Of a stretch of DNA of 64,000 nt, positions 54,663 through 64,000 are shown one piece after another. The stretch lies in the NCBI GenBank assembly GCA_017961515.1, contig JAGCXC010000046.1:62001-126000 (forward strand), written 5' to 3'. This DNA is from Clostridiales bacterium (GTDB lineage Bacteria > Bacillota > Clostridia > Acetivibrionales > RGIG10202). Every line of letters starts with the position of its first letter. Within the stretch, counting starts at the first letter, position 1. The notes below the pieces were generated by a model that saw only the letters and a list, made by a program, of their open reading frames with translations, was not told the origin of the DNA and did not search any database. Position numbers and translations under genes: made by a program.

Positions 54663-56018
54663 ATGATATTTGAAGGTTTATCGAATAATATACAAAAGAT
54701 AGTTAGTAAGTTGAAAGGCCAAACCAGAGTAACAGAAAAAGACGTAAAGAATGTCATGAGAGAAATAAAGTTAGCTCTTCTGGAAGCGGATGTTAGTTTT
54801 AAGGTTGTTAAAGATTTTATAGCTCGGGTGTCAGAGAAAGCGAGTGGGCAAGAAGTTATAACTAGTTTAACTCCAGGGCAGCAAGTTATAAAGATAATAA
54901 ATGATGAGTTAGTTGAGCTTATGGGAAGCGAACAGAGTAGATTGACTTTTTCTACAAGGGGTATAACTATATACATGATAGTAGGACTTCAAGGATCGGG
55001 TAAGACTACTACGTCGGCAAAGCTTGCGAATGTCCTAAGAAAAGAAGGAAAGAAGCCTCTTTTGGTTGCGTGTGATGTGTATAGACCAGCCGCAATAAAG
55101 CAATTGCAAGTTGTAGGTAGTCAATTGTCTATACCAGTGTTTACAGAAGATACAAAGGATGTAATAAAAATAGCTAAAGATTCAGTAGAGCAAGCAAAAA
55201 ATAATGGAAATGATTTGATTATAATAGATACTGCTGGAAGATTACATATAGATGAGGAACTTATGCAAGAACTTATAAACATAAAGGGTGCGGTTGTGCC
55301 CCATGAGATATTGCTTGTAGTAGATTCTATGATAGGTCAGGACGCAGTGAATGTGGCAGCTATGTTTAATGAAAAACTTGGAATAGATGGGGTTATTTTA
55401 ACTAAGCTTGATGGAGACACAAGGGGAGGAGCTGCCTTGTCTGTGGCGGCCGTTACTAAAAAGCCAATAAAGTTTATTGGAGTAGGAGAAAAATTAAATG
55501 AATTAGAGCCATTTCATCCTAAAAGGATGGCATCTAGAATATTAGGTATGGGTGATGTATTGACGTTGATAGAAAAAGCCCAGGAAAGTTTTGATATTAG
55601 CAAAGCTGAAGAAATGGAAAAAAGAATTAGAGAGAATCAATTTACGTTAGAAGATTTTTTAGAACAATTTCAGCAGATAAAGAGAATGGGTAGTTTTAGC
55701 AAGATACTTGAGATGTTGCCTGGTGTCAATGCAGGTATGCTAAAGGATGTTAATATGGATGATAAGAAGATTTTAAGGATAGAAGCAATCATAAAGTCCA
55801 TGACTAAAAAGGAAAGATTAGATCCGGATATGATAAATGCAAGTAGAAAGAAAAGAATAGCAGATGGGAGCGGTACTAAGATTCAAGATGTTAATAAGCT
55901 TATTAAGGATTTTGAAGAGATGAAAAAAATGTTAAAGAAGATAAATAGTATGTCAAAAGGATTTATGGGAGGGAAATTACCGAAGCTAGGATTTAATTTT
56001 GGTAAGAAGAAGTTTTGA
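54663..56018 (+). CDS. ffh: Signal recognition particle protein Ffh
   Basis: SRP54 GTPase that binds 4.5S/scRNA and signal sequences for co-translational targeting. It has 451 residues: an N domain, a G domain with GLQGSGKT (108-115), DTAGRL (from 189), TKLDGDTRGG and GVGEKLNELEPF, and a Met-rich M domain (RMGSFSKILEMLPG, KKERLDPDMINASRKKRIADGSG). All GTPase elements are intact. Confidence 0.97.
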   Translation: MIFEGLSNNIQKIVSKLKGQTRVTEKDVKNVMREIKLALLEADVSFKVVKDFIARVSEKASGQEVITSLTPGQQVIKIINDELVELMGSEQSRLTFSTRGITIYMIVGLQGSGKTTTSAKLANVLRKEGKKPLLVACDVYRPAAIKQLQVVGSQLSIPVFTEDTKDVIKIAKDSVEQAKNNGNDLIIIDTAGRLHIDEELMQELINIKGAVVPHEILLVVDSMIGQDAVNVAAMFNEKLGIDGVILTKLDGDTRGGAALSVAAVTKKPIKFIGVGEKLNELEPFHPKRMASRILGMGDVLTLIEKAQESFDISKAEEMEKRIRENQFTLEDFLEQFQQIKRMGSFSKILEMLPGVNAGMLKDVNMDDKKILRIEAIIKSMTKKERLDPDMINASRKKRIADGSGTKIQDVNKLIKDFEEMKKMLKKINSMSKGFMGGKLPKLGFNFGKKKF

Positions 56019-56049
56019 TATATGTTAGTATTAGAAGGAGGTGAAAAAA

Positions 56050-56292
56050 ATGGCAGTTAAGATAAGATTAACAAGGATGGGTGCGAAGAAAGCTCCTTTT
56101 TATAGGGTTCGTGTTGCTGATTCAAGATTTCCTAGAGATGGAAGGTTTATAGAGGAAATAGGTACATACAATCCATTAACAGATCCTGCAACAGTAAATA
56201 TAAATGCAGAGAGAGCAAAGTATTGGTTATCCAATGGTGCACAACCTACAGATAAAGTAAGAGCTTTGTTAAAAAAAGCAGGAGTACTATAA
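56050..56292 (+). CDS. rpsP: Ribosomal protein bS16
   Basis: 80-residue 30S protein opening [30 protein letters not shown] with the family's GTYNPL. ATG 56050 has the RBS AAGGAGGTG; the GTG nine bases earlier is part of that RBS. Confidence 0.97.
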   Translation: MAVKIRLTRMGAKKAPFYRVRVADSRFPRDGRFIEEIGTYNPLTDPATVNINAERAKYWLSNGAQPTDKVRALLKKAGVL

Positions 56293-56315
56293 GATAATGA
56301 AGGAGTTAGATTTTT

Positions 56316-56546
56316 ATGCAAAAGCTTCTCGAGATGATTGCGAAATCTTTGGTTGACGATCCAGATAGTGTAGTGGTTGATGAGGGCAGGACTAATTATG
56401 GGACACTCTTAAAGCTTAAAGTAGCTAAACCAGACATGGGAAAGATAATCGGAAAACAGGGGAAGAGAGCAAAAGCATTAAGAACTATAATGAAGGCTGT
56501 ATCTATTAGAAATAATACTAGTGTTACAGTAGAAATACAGGAGTAG
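56316..56546 (+). CDS. khpA: KH-domain RNA-binding protein KhpA
   Basis: 76-residue single KH-domain protein (YlqC). It has LLEMIAKSLVDDPDSV at the N terminus and the KH loop MGKIIGKQGKRAKALRTIM. KhpA pairs with KhpB in RNA binding and cell-length control. Its place between rpsP and rimM is the conserved one. Confidence 0.95.
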   Translation: MQKLLEMIAKSLVDDPDSVVVDEGRTNYGTLLKLKVAKPDMGKIIGKQGKRAKALRTIMKAVSIRNNTSVTVEIQE

Positions 56547-56603
56547 TATTAGGCTAGTCGTAATAGGGCTAGCCTGATTAGTATGATATGTAGAGGTGAT
56601 AAT

Positions 56604-57122
56604 GTGCAACAGTATTTTGAGATAGGGAAGATAGTAAATACACATGGAATAAGAGGAGAGCTTAAAGTTATACCACTAACAGATAATATATCAAGATATA
56701 ATGATCTTGAGTGGGTGTATGTGAATAAGAAGGGTAAACGTGACAAATATATTATCGATGGAGTTAGGTATCATAAACAGAATGTTTTGTTAAAGCTTCA
56801 GAATGTTGACAATATGAGTGTAGCTGAGGAATTTAAGGGGTTATTTATAGAGGTGCCAAGAGAGCTAGCAATTACATTACCTGAAAATTCATATTTTATA
56901 TCAGACTTAATAGGTTGTGTTATAGTAGACGAAAACAACAAGAATTTAGGTATATTGGTTGAAGTACTAAAAACGGGTAGCAATGATGTTTATTTAATAA
57001 AAAACGATTTAGGTAAAGAAATATTGTTACCTGCAATAAAGGATGTTGTTTTAAACGTTGATGTTGACGGGAAAAGGATAGATGTAAAACTTATGGAAGG
57101 ATTGATTGACGATGAGGATTGA
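56604..57122 (+). CDS. rimM: Ribosome maturation factor RimM
   Basis: 30S maturation factor, 172 residues, with the N-terminal IGKIVNTHGIRGELKVIPLTD and C-terminal PRC-barrel (YFISDLIGC, IKNDLGKEILLPAIKDVV). GTG 56604 follows AGAGGTGATAA; ATG 56583 is upstream of that RBS and less likely. It overlaps trmD by 11 bases. Confidence 0.95.
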   Translation: MQQYFEIGKIVNTHGIRGELKVIPLTDNISRYNDLEWVYVNKKGKRDKYIIDGVRYHKQNVLLKLQNVDNMSVAEEFKGLFIEVPRELAITLPENSYFISDLIGCVIVDENNKNLGILVEVLKTGSNDVYLIKNDLGKEILLPAIKDVVLNVDVDGKRIDVKLMEGLIDDED

Positions 57123-57807
57123 TGTTTTGACGTTGTTTCCTCATATGTTTGATGGAATATTAAATGAGAGTATATTAAAAAGGGCACAGGATAAGGAATT
57201 AATTAAGGTACAGACAATAGATATCAGAGAATTTTCGACCAACAAGCATAGGAAAGTAGATGATTATCCATATGGAGGAGGTCAAGGTATGCTTATGGCG
57301 GTAGAACCTATATACAATGCATATATGCATATAGTAAAGGAGAGCGGAAATAAGCCATATGTCATATATATGACACCACAGGGTAAGGTGTTTAATCAAG
57401 AGATAGCCAAAGATATAGCTAAATTAGAGCATATTGTATTACTTTGTGGTCATTATGAAGGGATTGATCAGCGCATAATAGATGAGCTGGTAGATTTGGA
57501 GTTGTCCATAGGAGATTATGTATTGACAGGAGGAGAGATTCCAGCTATGGTGGCAATAGATTGTATATCTAGACTGATTCCGGATGTATTGTCTGTGCAA
57601 GAATCGTTTGAGGATGAATCTCATTTTAATGGATTGCTTGAATATCCGCAGTATACAAGACCGAGGGAATTCCTGGGACGAGTAGTGCCAGATGTATTAT
57701 TGTCGGGGAATCATGAAGAGATACGCAAGTGGCGTTGTGAAAAGTCATTGGAGAATACAAGACTAAAAAGGCCAGATTTATTTGATAAATATAATAATGG
57801 AAAATAG
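57112..57807 (+). CDS. trmD: tRNA (guanine-N1)-methyltransferase TrmD
   Basis: SAM-dependent methylase making m1G37, which prevents frameshifting. It has 231 residues. The trefoil-knot SAM site is intact: YGGGQGMLM, LLCGHYEGIDQRI, LSIGDYVLTGGE and VQESFEDESH. It ends with EIRKWRCEKSLENT. ATG 57112 lies inside the end of rimM. rplS, which usually follows trmD, is absent. Confidence 0.97.
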   Translation: MRIDVLTLFPHMFDGILNESILKRAQDKELIKVQTIDIREFSTNKHRKVDDYPYGGGQGMLMAVEPIYNAYMHIVKESGNKPYVIYMTPQGKVFNQEIAKDIAKLEHIVLLCGHYEGIDQRIIDELVDLELSIGDYVLTGGEIPAMVAIDCISRLIPDVLSVQESFEDESHFNGLLEYPQYTRPREFLGRVVPDVLLSGNHEEIRKWRCEKSLENTRLKRPDLFDKYNNGK

Positions 57808-57858
57808 CTTATGGACGATACTATACACGTAAATAACGAGTATAGGGGAGATTTGTCT

Positions 57859-59025
57859 ATGGATAAGAAAATAAAAAATTCAATTAAGTATTATAAAAAT
57901 AATGAAAAAACTGGTGTATCGCGTACTCAAGAAGTTATAAGTGATAGGAAAGCAAAATCTATAGCGCGAAGCAAAAAAGATGAAGTTAAATTAAAAGAGG
58001 AAATGGGCGAGAAAACAATTGAGTCAATGACGAGAGAGAAAAAAACAGAAATGAACGATAGTTCTTCATTAGGGCAAAGGGGGAACGTTTTAAAGAATGT
58101 AGAAGGGGATTTGAAAAAGATAGAAGGTGATCTAAAGGTATCTACATCTTCTGAGGTAGAATTAGGAATGTTAGGACAGCTTAGGGCATTGATAGAAAAA
58201 ATTAAGTCGGGGCATATGGATTTAACTACAGCCCAGAATCTCCTAAGAAGTGTAAATACATTAAAAGGGAAAGTTTCAACAGAGCTAAATAAAACTGACG
58301 ATATGATAAATTCAGCGGATAAAATGAGTAAAGATATAGACAAATTGTGTGATTTATTAGAAAAGGAAAAAGAGAAAGAGACGGAGAGAATAGCAGAATT
58401 AGAGGCATTATTAAAAGAGTTAGAGGAAAGAAAAAAAAATCTTAATATGTTTATGGGTATGCTTATGGCAGAGAAAAAAGAACTAAAGGATTTAGATAAA
58501 GGAATAAAAGAGATAAAAGGAATAATAAAGAAAGAAATGCAATCACCTGGTAAAAACATGGCAAAACCAACAGGGCTTGGTAAAGCCATTAAAGCCATAA
58601 CAGGAGCTATATCTCTAAGACGTAATAGAGATCTTGATTTATCGAAAAATATGAAGGATAAACTAAAAGAGAATAATAAAGATGGGGCGAAAAATGTAGA
58701 AAATGAAGGTATATTAAAAATATTAGCGGAGTACGGTGAAGCGGATAGAGTAAAACGAATATTAGGTGAGGATAGACTAAAGCAAGATTTAACTAAGTCT
58801 GTAAATTTAGAAAGGGAAGTTAAAAGAAATGAGATAGAGAATAAGTCTAATAAGATTCAACAATTAGAGATAGCAGAAAAACATGACTTAATAAAATTAA
58901 ATGATAGCTTTATGCATGGGAAGAATAAAGTGATGGAACCAAGAGAAGCAAGATTAAATTCGGGTATGAAAAAAGATACTAAAAATAAGACTAAAAATAT
59001 GGATGGGAGAGAAATGAAATCTTAA
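57859..59025 (+). CDS. Lys/Glu-rich coiled-coil protein, unknown
   Basis: About 388 residues, not recognised. It is highly charged (Lys, Glu, Asp), with a long coiled coil at about 130-245 (heptads such as LLEKEKEKETERIAELEALLKEL), an Ala/Gly-rich short segment (GLGKAIKAITGAISLRR) and a basic tail. No signal or membrane helix. ATG 57859 has a GGGGAG RBS; ATG 57811, three bases after trmD, is an alternative. It sits in the rplS position and seems part of the operon. Scaffold or nucleic-acid binding role possible. Confidence 0.65.
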   Translation: MDKKIKNSIKYYKNNEKTGVSRTQEVISDRKAKSIARSKKDEVKLKEEMGEKTIESMTREKKTEMNDSSSLGQRGNVLKNVEGDLKKIEGDLKVSTSSEVELGMLGQLRALIEKIKSGHMDLTTAQNLLRSVNTLKGKVSTELNKTDDMINSADKMSKDIDKLCDLLEKEKEKETERIAELEALLKELEERKKNLNMFMGMLMAEKKELKDLDKGIKEIKGIIKKEMQSPGKNMAKPTGLGKAIKAITGAISLRRNRDLDLSKNMKDKLKENNKDGAKNVENEGILKILAEYGEADRVKRILGEDRLKQDLTKSVNLEREVKRNEIENKSNKIQQLEIAEKHDLIKLNDSFMHGKNKVMEPREARLNSGMKKDTKNKTKNMDGREMKS

Positions 59026-59041
59026 CTTAAGGAGTGGTCTT

Positions 59042-59236
59042 ATGAGTAAAAATAGTATTGTTTTGTATGATAGGAATAAAAATAAGTTGGCTGTGCAAAA
59101 ACCCAAAAATATGGTTGTTGTGCAAAAAAAATATATGATAGTAAAGCTCCCCAAACCTATGATTATAGTTAATAAAAAAAATATTGAGATTGTAAAAAAG
59201 AATAACATTTTAAAAAATCCAGAAAAAAGTTTTTGA
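59042..59236 (+). CDS. Small basic protein, unknown
   Basis: 64 residues with an excellent RBS (AAGGAGTGGTCTT), 16 bases after the coiled-coil gene. Very rich in Lys, Asn, Val and Ile, with a loosely repeated pattern (KPKNMVVVQKK, KLPKPMIIVNKK, NIEIVKKN), suggesting short beta strands with basic turns. A strong terminator follows. Not recognised. Confidence 0.55.
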   Translation: MSKNSIVLYDRNKNKLAVQKPKNMVVVQKKYMIVKLPKPMIIVNKKNIEIVKKNNILKNPEKSF

Positions 59237-59285
59237 TGGGTTATGTTTACATAAGATTAGAAGCTTTTTTAGAAAAGGTTGATAA

Positions 59286-59320
59286 AATATCTCTTAGAAA
59301 TTTTAAGAGATATTTTTTTT
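59286..59320 (+). terminator. Terminator of the ylxM-trmD operon
   Basis: Perfect stem AATATCTCTTA/TAAGAGATATT with a seven-base loop and a long T run. Confidence 0.85.
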
Positions 59321-59336
59321 ATTATAGAGAAAATTA

Positions 59337-59366
59337 TTGACATAAACGAAACGATGCTGGTATAAT
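59337..59366 (+). promoter_or_regulatory. Promoter of the 59430 gene
   Basis: TTGACA, 18 bases, TATAAT, 63 bases before the start codon. Confidence 0.75.
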
Positions 59367-59429
59367 ATAGTTGTAGATTACAATATATAGAAATAAATGC
59401 GTGCTTTGTAAGTGAAGGGAGTTGAAAAC

Positions 59430-60107
59430 ATGAAAAGTATTTTAAAAACTATAGGAGTTATTGTAGTTATTATGTTTACTCTAAATATAAACGCATTTGC
59501 CAGTAGTATACGTATAGAGGTAAATGGTGACTTGGTGAATTTAGAACAAGGGGTTTTGGTTGATAATGGGAATGTACTTATCCCGTTGAGAAGTGTATAC
59601 AAAAGTGAAAAATACGATATAGAACAAGGACAGGATATAACAATACGTAGAGGGTTTGGATATGCTAAATTTTTTGTTGATGATAACAGAGTGGTAATAA
59701 ACGATAGGGAGGAATATCTAGATACATGTACACAATTTGTTGGCAAAAGAATATATATTCCCTTAGAGGCATTACAGAGTGCGGTTAATAATAAAATGTA
59801 TTGGGATAGGGATGAAAATCTTGTAAGGATAACAGAAAATCCAGAGTATATAACAGGAGAAGCTTATGAGCTTGATTTTAATCAAGAGATTTTAGCAAAG
59901 AAATTAGCAATGAATTTTTATAATACAAATTTAAAATACATAGAGAAGGCAATAATACATGGAGACGAGTGTTATGTATTTGCAAACTATGGAGATAAAT
60001 ATAATTTTGTTGCAGTAGAGAGGGAGTGTAGGAGAATTTATTCCATGAACAGAAAAAACGATATGTATGTTAAAATTTGCAAGGAATATGATGTCGACAC
60101 AGTGTGA
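59430..60107 (+). CDS. Secreted copper-amine-oxidase N-domain protein
   Basis: 225 residues. The signal peptide (about 1-25) ends near FASS. Residues about 26-140 match the copper amine oxidase N-terminal-like domain common in clostridial surface proteins: IRIEVNGDLVNL, VLIPLRSVYKS, then RIYIPLEALQSAV and YWDRDENLVRI. Despite the name the domain carries no oxidase activity. A small C-terminal alpha/beta part follows. ATG 59430 follows GAAGGGAG; GTG 59412 is upstream of it. Function unknown, probably envelope-associated. Confidence 0.8.
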   Translation: MKSILKTIGVIVVIMFTLNINAFASSIRIEVNGDLVNLEQGVLVDNGNVLIPLRSVYKSEKYDIEQGQDITIRRGFGYAKFFVDDNRVVINDREEYLDTCTQFVGKRIYIPLEALQSAVNNKMYWDRDENLVRITENPEYITGEAYELDFNQEILAKKLAMNFYNTNLKYIEKAIIHGDECYVFANYGDKYNFVAVERECRRIYSMNRKNDMYVKICKEYDVDTV

Positions 60108-60207
60108 AAAAATAATAAATAACAATCTTTTTGTTGTTCCCTAAATGATTAAAGTATGATAAAATAAGACTTAAATTAAGTTTTCTAGAGTTGAAAGGGG
60201 TAATTAT

Positions 60208-63200
60208 ATGTCTGGCAAGATGTATATAGGGTTAGATGTAGGATCTACTACGGTCAAGGTTGTTATAATGGATGAGAGTTCAAATGTCCTTAAGACGCTA
60301 TATAAGAGACATTTTTCAGATACAAAGAACACAGTATGTAATTTATTGGAAGAAGTTTTAAATGAATTTGGTGATAGAGAACTAGGGATTGCTTTAACTG
60401 GGTCTGGTGCGATAGGCATTGCAACCAAACTAGGTGTGCCATTTATACAGGAGGTAATAGCGTGTAAGAACGCGGTAGAAAGGTATATACCTAAGACTGA
60501 TGTAATAATAGAATTAGGCGGAGAAGATGCAAAGATAATATACTTTGGTAAATCTATAGAACAGAGAATGAATGGTACTTGTGCGGGAGGGACAGGTGCA
60601 TTTTTAGATCAAATGGCTCTTTTATTGGACACTGATACAGCAGGTTTGGATGAATTATCTCGGTCGTATAAAAGAATTTATCCGATTGCGTCTAGGTGCG
60701 GTGTTTTTGCAAAGACAGACATACAACCACTTTTAAATGAAGGAGTTGCGAGGGAGGATATCGCAATTTCAATATTTCAAGCAGTAGTAAATCAAACAAT
60801 ATCTGGTCTTGCGTGTGGAAGACCTATAAAGGGTAATGTAGCTTTTTTGGGAGGGCCATTAAATTATTTATCTAGTTTGAGAGAAAGATTTATGGATACC
60901 CTAAAATTAACGCAGGATGAGACAATAGTACCGGATGATGCTCATTTATTTGTAGCAAAGGGAGCGACTCTTCATGCAATGACAAAAGAAATAGTTGATG
61001 TAAGTGTACTAAAAAGGAAAATAGCAAAACTTAGATTAAGTTACGATAAAACATCAAATGTGATAGGGCCATTATTTGAGAATAAAGAGGAATATGGTGC
61101 TTTCAAAAAAAGACATGCAGTGTCAAATATAGACAAAAGAGATATAAAAGACTATACAGGAGATGCTTTTTTGGGGATAGATGCGGGGTCAACCACATCT
61201 AAACTTGTCTTAATTGATGATAAGGGCAGTATATTGTACAAATCCTATAAAAGTAATGAAGGTAAGCCGCTAAAGAGCATAATAGATATGTTGAAGGATT
61301 TGTATGAAAAGATGCCCCAAAGCATTAATATAAAATATAGCGGTGTTACAGGGTACGGAGAAGGTTTAATAAAAACTGCGCTGGGGATAGATTTTGGCGA
61401 AGTAGAAACTGTTGCACATTATACGGCGGCAAAGATATTTGAGCCAAGAGTTACAAGCATAGTAGATATTGGTGGGCAAGATATGAAATATATCAGTATA
61501 AAAAATGGATTTATAAGGAATATAATGTTGAATGAAGCTTGTTCTTCAGGGTGTGGATCTTTTATAGAGACATTTGCAAAAAGTTTAGGTATTGGTATAG
61601 ACGAGTTTAAAAATAGCGCAATAGAGTCAAAAAATCCAGTGGATCTAGGTTCTAGATGTACAGTGTTTATGAACTCAAAAATAAAGCAAGCTCAAAAAGA
61701 AGGTTATCTTGTAGGTGATATTTCTGCGGGGTTATCATATTCTGTGGTGAAGAATGCAATTCAAAAAGTGATGAAGATACGCGATACAAGTAGTTTAGGA
61801 GATTATATAGTGGTTCAAGGGGGAACTTTTTATAATGATGCAGTGCTAAGGGCTTTTGAAAAAGTTACAAAAAAGAATGTTATAAGACCTGATATAGCAG
61901 GACTTATGGGTGCGTATGGAATGGCGGTTTTGGCAAAACAACAGTGTGGACAGAGTAAAAAATCGACTATGCTTACTATGCCGCAATTAGATAAACTTGA
62001 AATAAAATTATCATATATAAGATGCAATGGTTGTGAGAATCGTTGTCAGTTGACAGTAAATCAATTTAGCAATGGGTATAAGTATATATCTGGGAATAGG
62101 TGTGAAAAGGGAGAGGGCATAGTAGAGAAAAAAGTTAAGTTGCCTAATCTTGTTAAATATAAACAAGAGAGAATATTTAATTATAAGCCACTAAAAAAAG
62201 AAGACGCACCTTATGGAGAGATAGGGATTCCACGTGTTTTGAATATGTACGAAGATTATCCGTTTTGGTTTACTCTGTTTACTAATTTAGGTTTTAGGGT
62301 TATTTTGTCTGATGAAAGTACCAGGAAAACATATGAGAAAGGAATAGAGTCTATGCCATCGGAGTCAGTATGTTATCCTGCAAAGCTTGTACATGGGCAT
62401 ATAATGGACCTTATACAAAAGGGTGTAACAACTATATTTTATCCATGCGTGACGTATTCTAGAAAAGAGTTCGAAGATGCCAATAACAAATACAATTGCC
62501 CTATAGTGATATCGTATTCGGAAGTGATAAAAAATAATGTTCCCGAGCTTTTAGATATCCGGTTTATTAATCCATTTTTGCCGTTTAATAAAAGACAATT
62601 GGTTAGTAGAATTAAGGAAGAATTTAGTGAGTATGATTTAAAAACTGAAAATATAAGGAAGGCAATTGACAAAGCCGAGCTAGAGTATCAGCAATGTAGG
62701 AAAGATATTCATAATAAAGGACAAGAAGCGCTAGATTATATGAAAAAGAATGATATTGGTGGTATCGTATTGGCAGGAAGACCATATCATGTGGATCGCG
62801 AGATAAATCACGGCATTGATACATTAATAACAAGTTTAGGCCTTTGTGTATTAACAGAAGATAGTGTATCTAATAAGTCTTTGCCAAAACGACCATTGCG
62901 TGTGGTGGATCAATGGATGTTTCATTCAAGGTTGTACGCTGCGGCAGATTTTGTTGCAAAAAGAGATGATTTGGAGTTGGTACAGATGAACTCATTTGGT
63001 TGTGGGGTTGATGCTGTTACTACAGATCAGGTAGAAGAAATATTAGAAAGCTTTGGGAAAATGTACACATTAATAAAGATTGATGAAGTAAATAATTTAG
63101 GTGCGGTAAAGATACGTCTTAGATCTCTTATAGCAAGTATGAAAAAAAGAATAAAAGATTTAAGTGTAGGTGATTATGCTAATAGTAGAAAAAAATTTAC

Positions 63201-64000
63201 AAAAGAAATGAAAAGTGATTATACAATACTTATACCGCAAATGGCACCAATACATTTTGAGTTTTTAGAGCCGATATTGCAAAGTGCAGGGTATAAGGTA
63301 AAGTTATTAAAAGACTGTACAGCTAAGACAATTGAGAAAGGATTAAAGTATGTAAATAACGATGCATGTTATCCATCTATTATAACGACAGGACAGTTTA
63401 TTGAGGCTTTGGAAAGTGGAGAGTATGATAAAAATAAGATAGCACTTTTGATGTCTCAAACTGGAGGAGGATGTAGAGCAACCAATTACATAGGTTTTAT
63501 AAGAAAAGCCTTAAAAGATGCGGGTTTTGAGAATGTACCTGTTATATCATTTAGTGCAAAACAACTTGAAAAAAATAGTGGGTTTAAATTAGGAATAAAG
63601 TTGGCAAAAAAACTTTTAGTAGGGATGATATATGCAGATTTACTGCAGAGAATGCTTTATAAAAATAGAGTGTATGAGAAAAACAAAGGAGAGAGTAAAA
63701 AGATATTTGATGTGTGGATGAAAAAGGCAATAGATTTGACTATTACTGGTAATAGGAAAAGTATCTCAAGGAGTATATACGAAATAGTAGATGATTTTGA
63801 AAGAATAGAGTGGGTTGAAAATATAGTTAAGCCTAAGGTAGGCATAGTAGGAGAAATACTTATAAAGTATCATCCTTTTGGTAACAATAATATAATAGAT
63901 ATGTTAGAACAAGAGGGCGCAGAAGTTGTTATGCCAGATTTTATGGGTTTTATAAAATTTATGGCAACTGATTCGTATTTTGCACATAAGATGTTTAATA
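60208..64000 (+). CDS. 2-hydroxyacyl-CoA dehydratase activase-like fusion protein (3' end outside window)
   Basis: Large ASKHA-fold protein, 1,264 codons present and open at the edge. Two activase (BcrAD/BadFG) domains come in tandem: YIGLDVGSTTVKVVI near the start with cysteines C125 (NGTCAGGTG) and C164 (SRCGVFAKTD) that would hold a [4Fe-4S] cluster, and a second from about 320 (FLGIDAGSTTSKLVLID, NEACSSGCGSF, GSRCTVFMNS). A DUF2229-type region (LPNLVKYK, PSESVCYPAKLVHGH) and a dehydratase-like part with GGGCRATNY follow. Activases feed electrons with ATP hydrolysis. This fused type lacks a proven substrate. RBS GAAAGGGG. Confidence 0.9.
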   Translation, partial: MSGKMYIGLDVGSTTVKVVIMDESSNVLKTLYKRHFSDTKNTVCNLLEEVLNEFGDRELGIALTGSGAIGIATKLGVPFIQEVIACKNAVERYIPKTDVIIELGGEDAKIIYFGKSIEQRMNGTCAGGTGAFLDQMALLLDTDTAGLDELSRSYKRIYPIASRCGVFAKTDIQPLLNEGVAREDIAISIFQAVVNQTISGLACGRPIKGNVAFLGGPLNYLSSLRERFMDTLKLTQDETIVPDDAHLFVAKGATLHAMTKEIVDVSVLKRKIAKLRLSYDKTSNVIGPLFENKEEYGAFKKRHAVSNIDKRDIKDYTGDAFLGIDAGSTTSKLVLIDDKGSILYKSYKSNEGKPLKSIIDMLKDLYEKMPQSINIKYSGVTGYGEGLIKTALGIDFGEVETVAHYTAAKIFEPRVTSIVDIGGQDMKYISIKNGFIRNIMLNEACSSGCGSFIETFAKSLGIGIDEFKNSAIESKNPVDLGSRCTVFMNSKIKQAQKEGYLVGDISAGLSYSVVKNAIQKVMKIRDTSSLGDYIVVQGGTFYNDAVLRAFEKVTKKNVIRPDIAGLMGAYGMAVLAKQQCGQSKKSTMLTMPQLDKLEIKLSYIRCNGCENRCQLTVNQFSNGYKYISGNRCEKGEGIVEKKVKLPNLVKYKQERIFNYKPLKKEDAPYGEIGIPRVLNMYEDYPFWFTLFTNLGFRVILSDESTRKTYEKGIESMPSESVCYPAKLVHGHIMDLIQKGVTTIFYPCVTYSRKEFEDANNKYNCPIVISYSEVIKNNVPELLDIRFINPFLPFNKRQLVSRIKEEFSEYDLKTENIRKAIDKAELEYQQCRKDIHNKGQEALDYMKKNDIGGIVLAGRPYHVDREINHGIDTLITSLGLCVLTEDSVSNKSLPKRPLRVVDQWMFHSRLYAAADFVAKRDDLELVQMNSFGCGVDAVTTDQVEEILESFGKMYTLIKIDEVNNLGAVKIRLRSLIASMKKRIKDLSVGDYANSRKKFTKEMKSDYTILIPQMAPIHFEFLEPILQSAGYKVKLLKDCTAKTIEKGLKYVNNDACYPSIITTGQFIEALESGEYDKNKIALLMSQTGGGCRATNYIGFIRKALKDAGFENVPVISFSAKQLEKNSGFKLGIKLAKKLLVGMIYADLLQRMLYKNRVYEKNKGESKKIFDVWMKKAIDLTITGNRKSISRSIYEIVDDFERIEWVENIVKPKVGIVGEILIKYHPFGNNNIIDMLEQEGAEVVMPDFMGFIKFMATDSYFAHKMFN

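Noticed and set aside
56547-56600. AGGCTAG/CTAGCCT hairpin after khpA as terminator
   Set aside because: No T run follows and rimM starts immediately; more likely an internal stem of the operon transcript.
60120-60207. Terminator after the 59430 gene
   Set aside because: The AACAA/TTGTT pairing is too short and lacks GC and a T run.

Overview
The window is a low-GC, gene-dense chromosomal segment that reads as an endospore-forming member of the Clostridia. The signs are clostridial-type gene order, strong AGGAGG ribosome binding sites, a small acid-soluble spore protein, ScpAB, AddB, a FliA/WhiG sigma factor and a pyrophosphate-based energy theme. A Lachnospirales-type relative is a guess. 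No tRNA, rRNA or CRISPR array was seen.

Layout. 1-8.3 kb: the 3' part of enolase, a four-gene ECF vitamin transporter operon (S-A-T-S, FolT-like), miaB, a zinc-ribbon protein, deoD, a SEC-C protein, a structured non-coding stretch and a small membrane-anchored protein. 8.4-13.4 kb: an ion-pumping pyrophosphatase, an ankyrin-repeat protein on the minus strand and the wreck of an IS200/IS605 transposase. 13.4-26.9 kb: housekeeping, with a FliA/WhiG sigma factor, SASP, D,D-carboxypeptidase, galE, a dGTPase-like protein, then minD-minE-mgsA(like), maf-mreBCD-mrdA-minC and scpAB (cell shape, division-site choice and chromosome condensation).

27-34 kb is the most unusual part: a RecJ-family exonuclease whose C-terminal OB domain is present five times in tandem, divergent from a 1,225-residue ankyrin protein whose repeats are close to identical at DNA level. 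34.3 kb: a PPi-dependent phosphofructokinase gene with a TAA codon inside its N-terminal SGGPT loop. 35.6-49.4 kb is accessory and mostly surface-related: DUF2207 plus LemA, a hydrophobic unknown, a large secreted beta-repeat protein followed by an M6 metalloprotease, a leaderless CBM25 protein, a GH18 chitinase with two CBM5/12-like modules, and an HNH-nuclease-like protein with ankyrin-like repeats. 49.6-60 kb: a GT2 glycosyltransferase, addB (without addA beside it), the ylxM-ffh-rpsP-khpA-rimM-trmD translation/secretion operon ending in two unrecognised Lys-rich genes where rplS would be expected, and a secreted copper-amine-oxidase-N-domain protein. 60.2 kb to the edge: a giant 2-hydroxyacyl-CoA dehydratase activase-type protein, cut by the window end.

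How parts fit together: enolase, the PPi-PFK and the membrane pyrophosphatase suggest glycolysis coupled to pyrophosphate. The chitinase, M6 protease and CBM25 protein suggest polymer use. The ankyrin genes, the repeat-expanded RecJ and the transposase remnant mark the regions of most change. Promoter and terminator calls come from reading -35/-10 hexamers and stems by eye.
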